64,000 nucleotides of DNA, from NCBI RefSeq assembly GCF_933775445.1, contig NC_065873.1, positions 21,390,001-21,454,000 of the forward strand. Reading direction: 5' to 3'. The position numbers were made by a program, and so were the translations under genes. The stretch is from Argentina anserina. Its lineage: Eukaryota; Streptophyta; Magnoliopsida; Rosales; Rosaceae. This document shows positions 37,128-54,900 of the stretch, in pieces. Position 1 is the stretch's first letter. Every line of letters starts with the position of its first letter. The notes beneath the pieces were generated by a model, which saw nothing but the letters and a program-made list of their open reading frames with translations, searched no databases and was not told the origin of the DNA.

Positions 37128-37925
37128 TGTTGGTGTTCTTTGGTACTGCTCTTTAAACAAAACAAAGTTTGAGCAATTCAAATATATTGACCTGGCTAAA
37201 CGTTACCCTTGATGATTTAGGTAGATTGCTGAATCGCTGTCATGTGCTCAGATCAAGTCTGTCTCACAAAATGAAGTCAAGTCTAAGTCTAAGTTCATAG
37301 AGAAGAATTACGGTCTAAGATGGCTATACTGTTTTCATTTCACTTGTATGAAGAGAGATGATTTGAACCTGCATTCGTTGTATCAGAGATTCCCCTCCCT
37401 CCTGTTGGATTAAGAAATAAGGTAGTTAAAGATGTTGAAGACAGTTGATATGCTGTAGGTGCTCCATTGCACTGAACATGTCGAGTAGGAAAGTTTTGGG
37501 TCATTATCAGTTGGTCAATGAGTGCGTTGAGCAGTTGGTAGGGGTGTCTAAGGTATTCTTTTACATTCACAAGACATTACTCCTGTGTGACACATGAAAA
37601 TATTGCATTCACATCTATTTATCCAAACATCAATTAGTTTAGAATTCTGTAATATGCAGTCAATTGCTTTTACACTCTTCTGAAGCATACCAGTACTGGT
37701 TGAATTTTCAAGACTGCAAATATATATATGTTCAAATACAAGAACAAGAAAACCGGTACTTCCATTAAAAATTGCAGGGTCAGCGATTAAACTCTGGTTA
37801 TAACTTATTCAGTATGCTTAACATGACTTCCATTATAAATTTCATGTACCATAATCCTATCCTAGTTGGTTCAGAATCCACATCTATCAAGTTTCAAGTA
37901 TAACTAAGCAAGGATCTTTCTCTTT
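37128..37925. repeat. Duplicated block B of the mTERF cluster
   Basis: A diverged direct copy of block A at 35526-36181, about 140 bases longer because of insertions around 37430-37640. It lies directly upstream of the intact mTERF gene and may include its promoter-distal region. Confidence 0.85.
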
Positions 37926-38327
37926 ATAACTACGGATAATGATAGAGTGCTAAGTTAGAGAAAAGATTTCATTCATGCCTAACTCAGAGGCCAAACTGAC
38001 AATATAAAGCCACAAGCAGAACAAACTCCTAAAAACGACAAATGCAAGCCAGTACTGAATTACAATCAGAGAAAATAGCATAGTGAACTTAATAAACTGA
38101 TGGAATGGGTGTCCATAGTGATATTGTGCTGTTGTGGGTGAGCCCATCAGATAAACCCTTTCATGTACCTAAAACCCTTCTCGTCTGATGTAAAGACTAT
38201 TTGGGGTCTCATTTCCTAGCTGCGGGCTTTTCGACATTTTTCCGTATCTGTTAAACTGAAACAAAAAAGAGTGATCAATTCGAATTGGGATTTCGGGAGA
38301 AAGCAAATCAGAGTCTAGCAAATTCAA

Positions 38328-39446
38328 ATGGCACCCAACTACATAATCAGCAAGACCATTCCATCCTCATTTTCCCGTCTGTTTTGCCGGTGGTTTAGTT
38401 CAAACACAGTCACACTGACCGGCGGTGATTCTGCAGTCTCGTACATGGTTCACTCATGCGGGCTGTCCCCAGAAGCAGCCATTAAAGCATCCCACAAGGT
38501 AAAGCTTCAATCTTTAGCAAAAGCAGATACTGTTTTAGCCCTTTTGAGAGAGTATGAATACTCAGATACCCAGATCTCAATTCTTGTGCGGACATACCCA
38601 CATATTCTGGCTACCGATGCCCAGAAAACCCTTTTGCCAAAGCTCGAGTTTTTCAGCTCCATAGGATTGTCAAGGCTCAAACTTTGCAATTTACCCATCT
38701 ACAACTCAATGCTCTTCGGGCAAAGCTTGAAGAAGAGAATTATACCCTGTTATACCTTTTTCAAAAGCTTGGTGGCCTCTGATGTCAAGGTCGTCAATAT
38801 TTGGAAGAACAACCCATGGATGTTCAAGACCAATCTATCGAAGAGTGTGATTCCCAATATTCAACTTGTGAGGGATTTGGGCATGCCCCAGTCCTGTATC
38901 GCTTTCATGCTAACACATTATTCTCTTATAGTTATGAAAAAGCCTGGAGTGTTCAGTCAAGTTGTGGCTGAGGCCCAACATTTGGGATTCGACCCTCAAC
39001 TGACGAAATTTGTGGAAGCCATGGTCGCATTATTTGGAAAAGAGACGACATGGAAACGATCTGAAGAGGCTTACAGGAGTTGGGGTTGGTCGGATGATGT
39101 TATTCTTTCTGCCTTCAGGTCGTGTCCACTGTGCATGATCAAGTCTGAGAAGAAAATAATGGCAACAATGGATTTCTTTGTGAACAAGATGGGTTGGCAT
39201 GCACACAAGATTGCAACAAATCCCAATCTCTTCTGTTACAGCTTGGAGAAGAGAATCATCCCTAGGTGTTCAGTTGTCAAAGTTTTGTTGTTGAAAGGAT
39301 TGATAGAAGAAAATAAGCTGAGTTTATCTACTGTATCTAAGAGTTCAGAGGAGGACTTCTTGAGTAGGTTTGTCACCAAATATCTCGACAAAGTACCTCA
39401 ACTGTTGAATGTATACCATGGCAAATTGGATGTGCAGGATGTATGA
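38328..39446 (+). CDS. mTERF family protein, intact copy, 372 aa
   Basis: An intronless gene for a 372-residue protein. Plant mTERF proteins are built of helical repeats that bind nucleic acid and act in mitochondria or plastids in transcription, splicing and ribosome assembly. The N-terminus (IISKTIPSSFSRLFCRWFSS) is rich in Ser and Arg and lacks acidic residues, as in a mitochondrial presequence. The mTERF repeats follow: SDTQISILVRTYPHIL, KVVNIWKNNPWMFKT, DVILSAFRSCPLCMIKSE and ATNPNLFCYSLEKRIIPR. The C-terminus ends GKLDVQDV. The ATG at 38328 is the first of the frame. It is the only undamaged member among three copies here and belongs to the intron-poor, tandemly expanded mTERF clade typical of dicots. 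Confidence 0.93.
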   Translation: MAPNYIISKTIPSSFSRLFCRWFSSNTVTLTGGDSAVSYMVHSCGLSPEAAIKASHKVKLQSLAKADTVLALLREYEYSDTQISILVRTYPHILATDAQKTLLPKLEFFSSIGLSRLKLCNLPIYNSMLFGQSLKKRIIPCYTFFKSLVASDVKVVNIWKNNPWMFKTNLSKSVIPNIQLVRDLGMPQSCIAFMLTHYSLIVMKKPGVFSQVVAEAQHLGFDPQLTKFVEAMVALFGKETTWKRSEEAYRSWGWSDDVILSAFRSCPLCMIKSEKKIMATMDFFVNKMGWHAHKIATNPNLFCYSLEKRIIPRCSVVKVLLLKGLIEENKLSLSTVSKSSEEDFLSRFVTKYLDKVPQLLNVYHGKLDVQDV

Positions 39447-41113
39447 TCCTAGTGACATGCAACATTTCTTGGCAGGACAGTTTTGAATCTAGTGGTGCTA
39501 TTTGATATTTGGAAGAAGCCTCTTAGGTGGTGACTCGAAAGGGGTTACCCTTGGACTTGTATTTCAGTTGCTCGAGTTTAAGGATGCGGTTCAGTCTGAT
39601 AAAATCCAATCGACGGTGAATCCTCATGTATGAACCTTCTCACTAGTAAGTGGTTTCCCATAAAACATCTGAGCCTTGCACTCACGTAGTTCAATACAGA
39701 ATAATGATTACTTGTAATTTTCATGTTCTGTTACATTCTTTGAATCAGTAGCAATTGAAGGTGTTCTATGTCATTGTTTTTTCCGCCATTGTCCTAGATT
39801 GCTCATCGGCTTTGTGGTCTGCCAGAGTTGGGAAAAACTTTACCAGTGTCCCTAGTTGCTGTTCTATAATTCTATATATGCCAACTACTGATCACATTAT
39901 GTGTGTCTAAAGAGAAAGACTTGCTTAATTGATAGCTGTGGACTCCAAACCAGCCAGGATAAGATTATGCAACATGAAATTGAGTAAGTTGTAATCAGGG
40001 TTCCACGCAATTCGTAATGGAAGCATTACTCATATACTGCTTTTCTTGTTTCATGTGAATATTTATGCGTGCAGTCTGGAGAATTCAAGCAGAACTCATA
40101 TGCTGCTTAGTCCATCCCTTAATTATGCTAGATCAGTTTGTCTAGAATAATTTGTTCAGTAGTAGTCAGTAGTCAAGTTAATGGGGACATGTAATGAAGC
40201 TGTTAGATACTTGCAGTCGTGCACAGAATAATTTGCTAAGATATGAACATTTCATTACTCTTTCCATCTTCATGTGAAGACTAATTGGGGTCTTATATCT
40301 TGCTGATGACACTCAGATGGATCCCTAGTAAGGTATAATTGGGGCCGCCTTCCCACCCCTCTAACATCAATATTGTTTGTTAACAATGTCTTTCGATATG
40401 TTACTAGCCTACTGCTAACAAAGAACATTGGATATGCTCCTTAGATTTCATTTGGTGAGATCCGTGATGTTATCTGTTAGCAGGTATCATCAGTGATTCA
40501 GTGTATTCTACTTGATGTAGGATGTGTACCAAGGCGAACTGGATTTGCAAAAGGTAACATAGTTACAAGCTAATAGGCACTACTTGAGAAAACAAGTTTG
40601 GATTAGAAAACAGTTTCTCATAATTTGTAATTGATACGAGTCTGGACTTGATATAGTGGTTTCTACTCAGTCATGGCGTGTTGCCTTAATTCGTCATGAT
40701 CAAACAATATTTGATGCTGACAAAAAAAAACAATATTTGCCTTAGTTGACAAAAAAAACATTATTTGATGCACAAAAATTGATTTGTGATCTGTGTTACT
40801 CCAATTGAGGTCAATCACACTGTATATCTATTTTGAATGCACAATCAGGAAGATTGGAGGTAGGAGACGAGATATATGTTGTGTGTGTGTGTGTGTTAGA
40901 CCATCAGATATAGTAACGCTGTTTCTTAACAAAATGCAATAAAAGAAGACAAATAAATAACACTTCTCGAGCGGTCGAGCCTAGAAATGTTAAAGTGTTA
41001 AACCCACCAACGAAAGCGTTGAGGTTTAATTTGGAGAACCAAAACAGCGAGGAACCCTAGTGCGGTTTGATTTTCGCCATCTCTAATTCTCCATTCTCGC
41101 TAATGAGTGAAGT
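39447..41113. other. Spacer between mTERF copies 2 and 3
   Basis: Begins with the 3' flank shared with 36487-36643. The remainder is AT-rich with a (GT)n run near 40880. No coding frame is supported. Confidence 0.45.
40880..40896. repeat. (GT)n microsatellite
   Basis: About eight GT units, roughly 220 bases upstream of mTERF copy 3. Confidence 0.8.
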
Positions 41114-42274
41114 ATGGCTCCCTACTACATGTTCGGCAAGAGCGTCAGATCCGCACACCCAATGATGTCTAGTCTTTTCTGCAGCAATCAAGGATTTGTT
41201 GCAGTAGCTGCCTCACATTTTGGTAGAAGACTCATCAGCAGCAGCCCCATAATTCAACCAGGCCAAGATGATTCTACAGTCTCTTACCTCATTACCTCAT
41301 ATGGGCTGCCCCCAGAAGGCGCCATTAAAGCATCCAACAAGGTAAAGCTTAAATCTTTTAGAGAAACCAACTCTTGTTTTAGCCCTTTTGAAAGAGTGAG
41401 TTCTCAGATACCCAGATCCCAACTCTTGTACGGAAACACCCATGTATTCTGGTAGCCGATACCCAGAAAACCCTTTTGCCAAAGCTTGAATTCTTCTGCT
41501 CCATAGGAATCTCAAGGCTCGACCTTGCAAAAATACTGACCCACAACCCATGGGTCTTGTCTCGAAGCATGGAAAACGTCATTAGGCCCGCTTATAGTTA
41601 TCTTCAAAGCTTGGGGCTCTCTGATGTCAAGGTCGTCAAACTTTTGAAGCGCAACTCATCGATTTTCGGGCCAAAATCCAAGAATGTAATGCACAATATT
41701 GGGTTTTTGAGGGAGTTGGGCATGCCTCAGTCCCGTATTGCCCAGATGGTAACACATGAAACTCGTATGTTGACGTATACGTCTGAAATGTTCAGTCAAT
41801 TTGTGGGTCAAGTCCAACAATTGGGATTCGACCGTCGAACGTCAAGCTTTGTGCAAGCCATGGCCGCATTATGTGGAAAAGAGACGACATGGAAACGATG
41901 TGAAGAGGCTTATAGGAGTTGGGGTTGGTCGGATGATGATATTCTTTCTGCCTTGAGGTTGTGGCCAGTGTATGATGGCGTCGGAGAAGAAAATAACGGC
42001 AACAATGGATTTCTTTGTGAACAAGATGGGTTGGCATGCACACAAGATGGCAAAAAATCCCAATCTCTTCAGTTACAGCTTGGAGAAGAGAATCATCCCT
42101 AGGTGTGCAGTTGTCAACGTTTTTTTGTTGAAAGGATTGATAGAAGAAAAGAAGCTCAGTTTATCTGCTTTATCTCCGATTACAGAGGAGGAGTTCTTGA
42201 ATTGGTTTGTCACCAGATATCTCGACCAAGTACCTCAACCTTTGAATGTATTCCATGGCAAAATGGATGCGCAG
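41114..42274 (+). pseudogene. mTERF pseudogene, copy 3 (two frameshifts, 3' end cut by hAT)
   Basis: The start (MAPYYMFGKSVRSAHPMMSS) is present, but the frame shifts near 41370-41395 after ASNKVKLKSFRET. Reading resumes at LPKLEFFCSIGISRLDLAK (about 41475). A second shift near 41970 is followed by ASEKKITATMDFFVNKMGWH in another frame. The last aligned codons encode GKMDAQ at 42274, where a transposon begins. The remaining bases of the gene, corresponding to QDV and the stop, lie at 45113-45132 on the far side of the insertion. Each block is close to the intact copy at 38328, so this is a paralog from tandem duplication. Confidence 0.9.
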
Positions 42275-42380
42275 CAGGGTCGGATCTACAGCTATGCATG
42301 GGATGCTCAAGCATCCCCCAACTAATAGAAAAAAAAAAGTAGTATTAATTGATTTATTCATTTTTAATGTTAACTGTACT

Positions 42381-44447
42381 TAGGGGTGTCATTCGGTTCA
42401 AACGGTTCAGTTTTGGGCTCAAATCCGAAACCGAACTGAAATTGAACTTCGGTTCGGTTCGGAGTTTTTCGATAGACCAAATTGAAAACCGAACTGTTCG
42501 GTTCGGTTCGGTTTTTTTCAGTTTTTTTTTTTAACCGGACTGAATCTAAGGCTCGTCAACGGACGTTGCGAGCTTGTATAGGGAAAAAATATAATACTCT
42601 AATGTAAGGGTTTTAAATAATAAAAGAATTATTATAAAACATTCTAAAAAAAAGTCACAAATAAATTCTAGTTTCAAAATATTGTCGATCGACACCAATA
42701 GATGTGATCGATATATATATTTAGGGACCATGTAAAAATTTCATCCATTTTGGACATGGTTGGACCGTCCGTATCAACGGTCAACCAAAAAAGAGGCGTT
42801 TTCACATAATAAAACATCATTGACCGGGGATTTGTCAAATGAGTTTCTTTTTTGCGACCACGCACGATCAATGACGAAAATTATGTGATTTTAAATATGT
42901 AAACAACTTTTCTCATTCGCAACTTGGTAATGGGTCCCCCTTAGGGCATATTAGTGTTGTTTTTGGTTTATCGGAAATTATGACGGTCAAACGAGGGAAA
43001 ATGATTACTAAATATATATATATTGATCACATCGGATGGTGTCGATCAATTCTGAGAAGTTTCCTTCGTACAGTCGCTTCATAATATGATAGTTTTATTA
43101 TAAACCTAATATAAAGGTTATGATACATTAGTGGACACTTCGGCGATCGACAACTGCAGTTCGAAATATGGTCGATCGACACCAGTAGATGTGATCGGTA
43201 TATATATTTAGGGAACCCGTAAAAATTTTGTCCGTTTTGAACATGGTTTGACCGTCCGTACCGACGGTCAACCAAAAAACAGGCTTTTTCACATAATAAA
43301 ACCTCATTGACCGAGGCTTTGCCAAATGAGTTTCCTCGTTACTACCACGCACGATAGGTAATAAAAATTAGGTGATTTTAAATATGCAAATGGCTTTCGG
43401 CGTTCGCATATTTTTAATAGGTCATTCCTTAGGGCATATTAGTGGTATTTTCGATTTACCGAAAATTCTGACGGTCAAACGAGATCCGAATTTGATGAAA
43501 TTTTTATAGGGTCACTAAATATATATACTGATCAGATCGGCTGGTGCCGATCGATCCCAAGAAGTTTTCTTCATATAGCCGCTTCATAATGCGATAGTTT
43601 TATTTTAAACCTAATATAAAAGGTTATGATACATTAGTTGACACTTAGGCGATCGCCAACTCTAGTTCAAAATATGGTCAATCGACACCAGCAGATGTGA
43701 TCTGTATATATATTTAGGGACCCCATAAAAATTTCGTATGTTTTGGACATGGTTTGACCGTTCGTACTAACGGTCAACTAAAAAAGTGGCGTTTTAACAT
43801 ATTAAAATCCTCATTGACCGGGGCTTTGCCAAATGGGTTTCCTTGGTGCGACCGCACACAATTGGTGATAAAAATTAGGTGATTTAAGATATGCAAACGG
43901 CTTTTGGTGTTCGCATTTTGGTAATGGGTCTTCCCTTATGACATATTAGTATTGTTTTCGGTTTACCGGAAATTCCGACGGTCAAACGAGCTCCGAATTG
44001 GATGAAATTTTTACAGGGTCACTATATATATATATATAAATCATATCGACTAGTGTCAATCGATCCCGAGAAGTTTCCTTCATATAGTTGCTTCATATTG
44101 AGGCGGATTTAGTAATTACACATCCGCTTATATATATATATATGTTTGTTTTATATATAACACTACAAAAGTGAAACATATAATTATATATGATATAAAC
44201 CTAAAATTACATTAATCAAATCAAATATTATGTAAAATAAACGTAAAACGACATTGTTTTATGAATAGTTCGGTTTTTCGTTCGGTTCGGTTTCTTATGT
44301 GCCCAAATCGGAAATCAAACCGATTAATTCGGTTCGGTTTGGTTTTCTAAATTTTAGTTCGGTTTGTGTTCGATTCGGTTTTTTCCGGTTTCGGTCTGGT
44401 TTTTTCGGTTCAGTTTTCAGTTTTTTCGGTTTTAAGTGCCACCCATA
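42381..44447. mobile_element. Inner nested hAT-type element (2.07 kb)
   Basis: The ends TAGGGGTGTCATT and, reversed, TATGGGTGGCACT match at 10 of 13. Octamers ACTGTACT (42373-42380) and GCTGTACT (44448-44455) agree at 7 of 8. The subterminal zones on both sides are packed with CGGTTCGGTT-type words, a known feature of this type of hAT MITE. The interior holds a threefold tandem repeat and no transposase. It inserted into the outer element after that one had split mTERF copy 3. Confidence 0.82.
42640..44100. repeat. Tandem repeat, three units of about 0.5 kb
   Basis: The word G(T/G)TCGATCGACACCA followed by GATGTGATC recurs at about 42684, 43171 and 43677, giving periods of 487 and 506 bases. 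Each unit continues with a TATATATATTTAGGG stretch, GACCGTCCGTA...ACGGTCAAC, TTGACCG and a GATCGATC-type end. Units differ by substitutions and small indels. The last unit is cut short near 44100. No open frame is shared by all copies. Confidence 0.88.
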
Positions 44448-45120
44448 GCTGTACTGAAGCATCCCCACACTAAATTCCTACCACTATCGAATGACTTTCT
44501 CTCTTCCTCAATTTAATTATTTTAATATTCTTCTTGCTCAATCCCTCAAAGCCCCCTGATTGAACTATCTCTGCCAAAACCACCAACGCCTTCCACGGAT
44601 GCAACTCCGTCGGCCACCGGCATGTGTCAACAATGAGGCTAGTTTACAAAAATTGTTGAGAGGGATGTGATGATGTGAGGGACTGAGGGATAAATTTCTC
44701 AATTGGGATTACTTGCTGAAATTGTTGTTTATAGGTAACTTGGGTTTGTCTAAGATTTATTTTAATTTCTCAGACTCCTTGAATGCTTGATTGATGTTTC
44801 TATCAATCTATGCTTTGTTCATTTTGGAATACTAAGTTTTTATTTGCTAATTTATATTGAAGAAATGGTTGAATTTACAAGGAATGAAGAGCAGAATAGG
44901 TTATAAGTCATTAGAGACTAGAGAGTTTAAAAAATTACATAATTAAGTTTATTTAATTTAAGCTCTTCTACTTATGCATTTGAGGGATTAAACTCAATGC
45001 ATTCCTCTTACTACGTTATAATTTTTTTTTAATAAAATGATTGAAGTTAATAAAATTTAAACCAAAAAAGTTTAAGCATCACATGTATAATAATCCAGGA
45101 TCCGCCACACTGATGCGCAA

Positions 45121-45959
45121 GATGTATGATCTTAGTGACACTGCAACATTTCTTGCCGGGTAGTTTTGTATCTGGTGGTGAATGTTGGAGCAGCTAGGAC
45201 TTGTTTCGGTTTGGTTTTCTGTTATGCCTTTCTAATAATCCCCTTCGTATTTGTTAAAATTTGGTAGAAGCCTCATAGGTGGTGACTTGAAAGGTTCCTC
45301 AACTATTGTCTACAATTGCCCGTCTGATCCCTCATGTCGTCCTGTTTCATATTATATATCATATTGGCATTAACAACTAGGTATTTGATCGGCAGCTAGC
45401 AGTGGAATGTGCTCGGATCTTACTGTCTTATTCAGTCATCTACTTTTCATTCGCAAGGCACAACCATGTACACTCTGGAGCTCAAACTCCGATCCTCAAA
45501 GCAAAGGCCTCCATTGATTGTACATGCTCCTCCAAAAATCACCCGATACAGCGTCATAACTCATAAGCTCACATCTTGACCTTAAAACCTAACTCTGTTA
45601 AGAAATAGATCGGAAAACGCCTAGCTTAGATATGGGATCTTATTTGAAATTAGATCAAACTTGAAAAAGAAATCAGTTTTCACTGGAGGAAAACAAGTCA
45701 GCTTATTTAGCTGATATCGAACCTAGTAGATGACATTAACGTATGAAATATAAGATCGAGCTCATGCCTGGTAAGCCTGTCTTCGATGCGTTAATGAAAA
45801 GAACCGATTTCTACAAGCCTGTCTGTGATTTGGACCTTACTCACCTTAGTAGGTTTTACAACGTACTCGATCAATACACTAAGTTTTGCGGTTCTTTTCT
45901 ATAATTAGAGAGAAGTTGGGCTCATTGTAGTATAAGATTCTAGACCGGACCCTCAAATT
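45121..45959. other. Rest of mTERF copy 3 flank and spacer
   Basis: Starts with the last bases of mTERF copy 3 (GATGTATGATC) and its flank, which matches the region after the intact gene. The rest, up to the tRNA, shows no gene. Confidence 0.5.
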
Positions 45960-46032
45960 GGGGATGTAGCTCAGATGGTAGAGCGCTCGCTTAGCATGCG
46001 AGAGGTACGGGGATCGATACCCCGCATCTCCA
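45960..46032 (+). tRNA. tRNA-Ala (AGC)
   Basis: A complete cloverleaf: acceptor GGGGATG with CATCTCC, D-arm TAGCTCAGATGGTAGAGC, anticodon arm CTCGC-TTAGCAT-GCGAG with anticodon AGC, and T-arm ACGGGGATCGATACCCCGC. There is no intron. A T6 run directly follows (46033-46038) and serves as the Pol III stop. The gene ends 114 bases before the PEX6 ATG, so the two promoters are packed together. Confidence 0.98.
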
Positions 46033-46055
46033 TTTTTTAAGATAAACTATCAGAA

Positions 46056-46076
46056 TCTCTCTCTCTCTCTCTCTCT
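46056..46076. repeat. (TC)n microsatellite upstream of PEX6
   Basis: About ten TC units between the tRNA-Ala stop signal and the TATA-like element of PEX6. Confidence 0.85.
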
Positions 46077-46083
46077 GCCTTGA

Positions 46084-46091
46084 TATAAATA
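46084..46091 (+). promoter_or_regulatory. Candidate TATA box of PEX6
   Basis: TATAAATA lies 56 bases before the tRNA-side of the PEX6 ATG (46147), implying a short leader. The call rests on motif and position only. Confidence 0.45.
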
Positions 46092-46146
46092 CAGACTGCT
46101 CCATCTGAATTCTATTTTCAACCTTTTTTACATTGATAGCCACCAA

Positions 46147-51964
<5,818 letters not shown>

Positions 51965-54900
51965 TTTCTGCTCAATGTTAGGAAGGCAAGTTACAGATCA
52001 CTATTCTAAAAAAATAACAAATACAGATCACTTTACTACAGTAGACTGCCAGTGAGGTTGTTTATAGTACCATCAAGAGAAAGGAGATGGTAATAATCAT
52101 AAAAATGAGAGAGAAAAATCAAATTACAATAGAAGAAAAAGATAGCGACTTGATCTTCCAATCACTCGTACCACAATTCGTTCAAAGATTCAGGGGTCAC
52201 TTTTAGAATAAAAAATCTCCATTTTGATTCTATTCGGACTTGAAACTTCAATCTTATTGAATCATACCATATGATTTTCATTTCTGAGATGTACATATAA
52301 CATAATGACTCTAACCTTCTTGTTACAATTTGATATTTTGATTCATTAAACGGTTAAGCATCCAAGGATTGATTGATTCCTTCCATTTTATCAGGACTTG
52401 GGTCTCTTACATTATACGGGTAGTAAAAGGGTACATATTTTTTATCGATATAATGTATTGTACTGCGTAAAAAGTGAAATTATGAACTAGAGATAATTAA
52501 TTATTAATAAGTGTTTAATCTAATATGCCAGTATGATAGAGCACAAAACTAAGCATATTCTGGTCATTACTTGCAGTGTATTCGACTTCCACAATGGTAG
52601 TAGGTCCACATTTTGAATTGATTAACTACCAGAAACAAGGCATGACGGCACTTCATACCAATACCCATTTCCAACTAAAGCCATGAACAGAACAGGAATT
52701 AGAATAATAATTGCGACCCATGCTTACAATGAAGTTGGATGTCTATGGGTTGCCACTGTCTTTAATCTCTCGGAGGCTTCTTAAGGTTCGTATTGTTTGG
52801 ATGGATGAAACAAGGTGGACTTGTATTGGATGTCTTCAATTCTACTTCACACGAGGCACGTGTATCTCATGATTCACATTCTTCTTCTTGCTACTTTTTT
52901 TTTCCAGTCTAGATCTTTCAAAGTTATACATCATCAGTTTGGTTAGCGACATTTAATTTGATTCCGGAAATTATACGTGCCGTGCGTGATAAGTTTTTTA
53001 CTATTTTAAATTGAAATAAATAAGTTCAATTTATGAAACAGTGAAGTTTCCTCTTGATCCCTTTATTTTATATAATCTTTTAACTACTAAATGTCTTTCA
53101 ATTACTTAAAAGCATATTGAGCATGGAATCAAATTCATTAGATTTGTCTTGATTGTGATCTTCTCAAAAGTTCTATAGGCCTATAGAGAAAAAGACAAAA
53201 AATGTCAACGAGATCGTAACTTTGAATCTTCCTATTAGTATAACTAATGTTCCACCTACTCGGACTATTATTATAGTTCATCAAATTTATTGAAGCTCTT
53301 TGTCTTAATAATCACAACATCATTTTCGCTTGTTATAACATTTCTAACAGTTTTCTTATAATTTATCTATCATACATTTTATGTTCCAACTCCAAAGAAT
53401 TATCCATTTTGCATATAATATCATTTTCCCCAAATCTTCGTCTAAATATATATATAGATTGATGTATATGTATATAATATTGTTTTCTCTTCTCATATTC
53501 CCTATCTTTGTTGGAGTAAAAAAGAATCAAAATGTTCCCCTAACATGAAGAAAGATTCAAATCCTTCGAGTTTCTTACTCAAAATTATCCAATGTTTATC
53601 TAAATCATTGCATCAAAAGCAAATGTATATTCAGACATTAATTGAACACAAACGCTTACTTAAACCTTCATGGCATATACAAAATCAATCACATTCACAG
53701 TGTTTATCCATCTTGGGTAACAGAGATGCATGATTCAGAACTTGCCCAGTAATAGAAAAGGAAGAGAAATCAACCAAGATTGACTGCACAGTGCACACCA
53801 CGACATTGTTTGGCTGAAATAGGAAAACAACAAAATTAAATTCAGACTCTCACAGAAACATGACACGTACCCTGTTTTTATCTGACTTTTATTCTCTTCA
53901 CCAAACACTGGGCGAGTTACCTTCACAGTAATTACGATGGGATATATGTTTTGAGGAGTAAATGCTTCTCCTTATTTATTTAGTCTATTTTAGGAAATTA
54001 ATATGCGAATGCAGTCAGAATTAAACTTGGTCATTATCCAAAGTAGAGTCAGGTTCTTTCCAATATCCATGAGGATGATGAGGCGATCTGAAATCTCGCT
54101 TCCAAAGATGTAGATTATCTGCAAAGTAACTCGAGCAGATTCATTGTGCACACCAATCACCAATGTGCATTTGCATTAAACTGTGTAACTCACCTACGCA
54201 GTTAATTTTTAACTCCGTTAGTGAAGTCATGTTGGTTGAGGATTGTGGACGTTATTGTCCCTGATCTTGTGATACTGTGATTTCTATTGTGGCGGACTAT
54301 GCTGAAATTGTATGTTTGATCTCTAATTTGCTATTTTCCTCTTCATTACATATTTTACAATTTCATCTTTACCAATCCTCGAATATTAGTGTCATGTGAA
54401 TACGTGATGATTAATCGAATGGCAGGAATTGCATACTAATTATCGATTTTCACTTGCACTTTAGTGCGTAGAATAATTTTTCCAAAGTAAATTAGAACCC
54501 GGCTCGCAATTTTGGGAAAAAATTGCCACCAAAACCATGCCAGAAGAGCCACAGGCTGCACCATTAACGTCGATCTTGATTGGATTAATAGAGGGGAACA
54601 TCCCGCACGACTTCGGTGGAATTTGGAGCTTTAGCTGGCCGACATCTAATACCAACCATGCAAATGCAAAGTTCATATACTGAATTTTCCATATATTACT
54701 CTTACCCAAAATAGCATATGAATAATTTCATTCACAATTTTGGGAAGAACCTCTCATAATACAAATATACTAGCATTAGATCATCCTAATCAATTTCACA
54801 TGTTATTCCAGATTTCTTTTCCTTTTATTGACTTCTTAATAAGTAAATAGCATGAAGAAAATGAAATACTTGTTTTGAAGAACATGATGGATTCGCCAAC

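Larger units (their letters stand above)
42275..45112. mobile_element. Outer hAT-like non-autonomous element in mTERF copy 3
   Basis: The insertion begins CAGGGTCGGATC and ends GATCCGCCACACTG, which read as related inverted ends (both CAG... with CGGATC). The flanking octamers ATGCGCAG (42267-42274) and ATGCGCAA (45113-45120) agree at 7 of 8. The mTERF coding sequence continues across the gap when compared with the intact paralog, which proves insertion. Without the nested inner element the outer one would be about 770 bases, and it has no transposase. Its end style resembles the 3.4 kb hAT at 24774, which may belong to a related family. Confidence 0.75.

Noticed and set aside
38507..38698. 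Minus-strand frame inside mTERF copy 2
   Set aside because: Antisense shadow of a conserved mTERF exon; the sense frame is intact over 372 codons.
42640..44100. Possible CRISPR-like or centromere satellite array
   Set aside because: The units are about 0.5 kb with no spacers, there are only three copies, and they sit inside hAT borders; neither reading fits.
54461..54709. Minus-strand frame with a faint RNase H-like stretch (KIDVNGAACGSSGMV)
   Set aside because: Too short and without the catalytic residues in place or a neighbouring reverse transcriptase; may be an old LINE piece, but not supportable.
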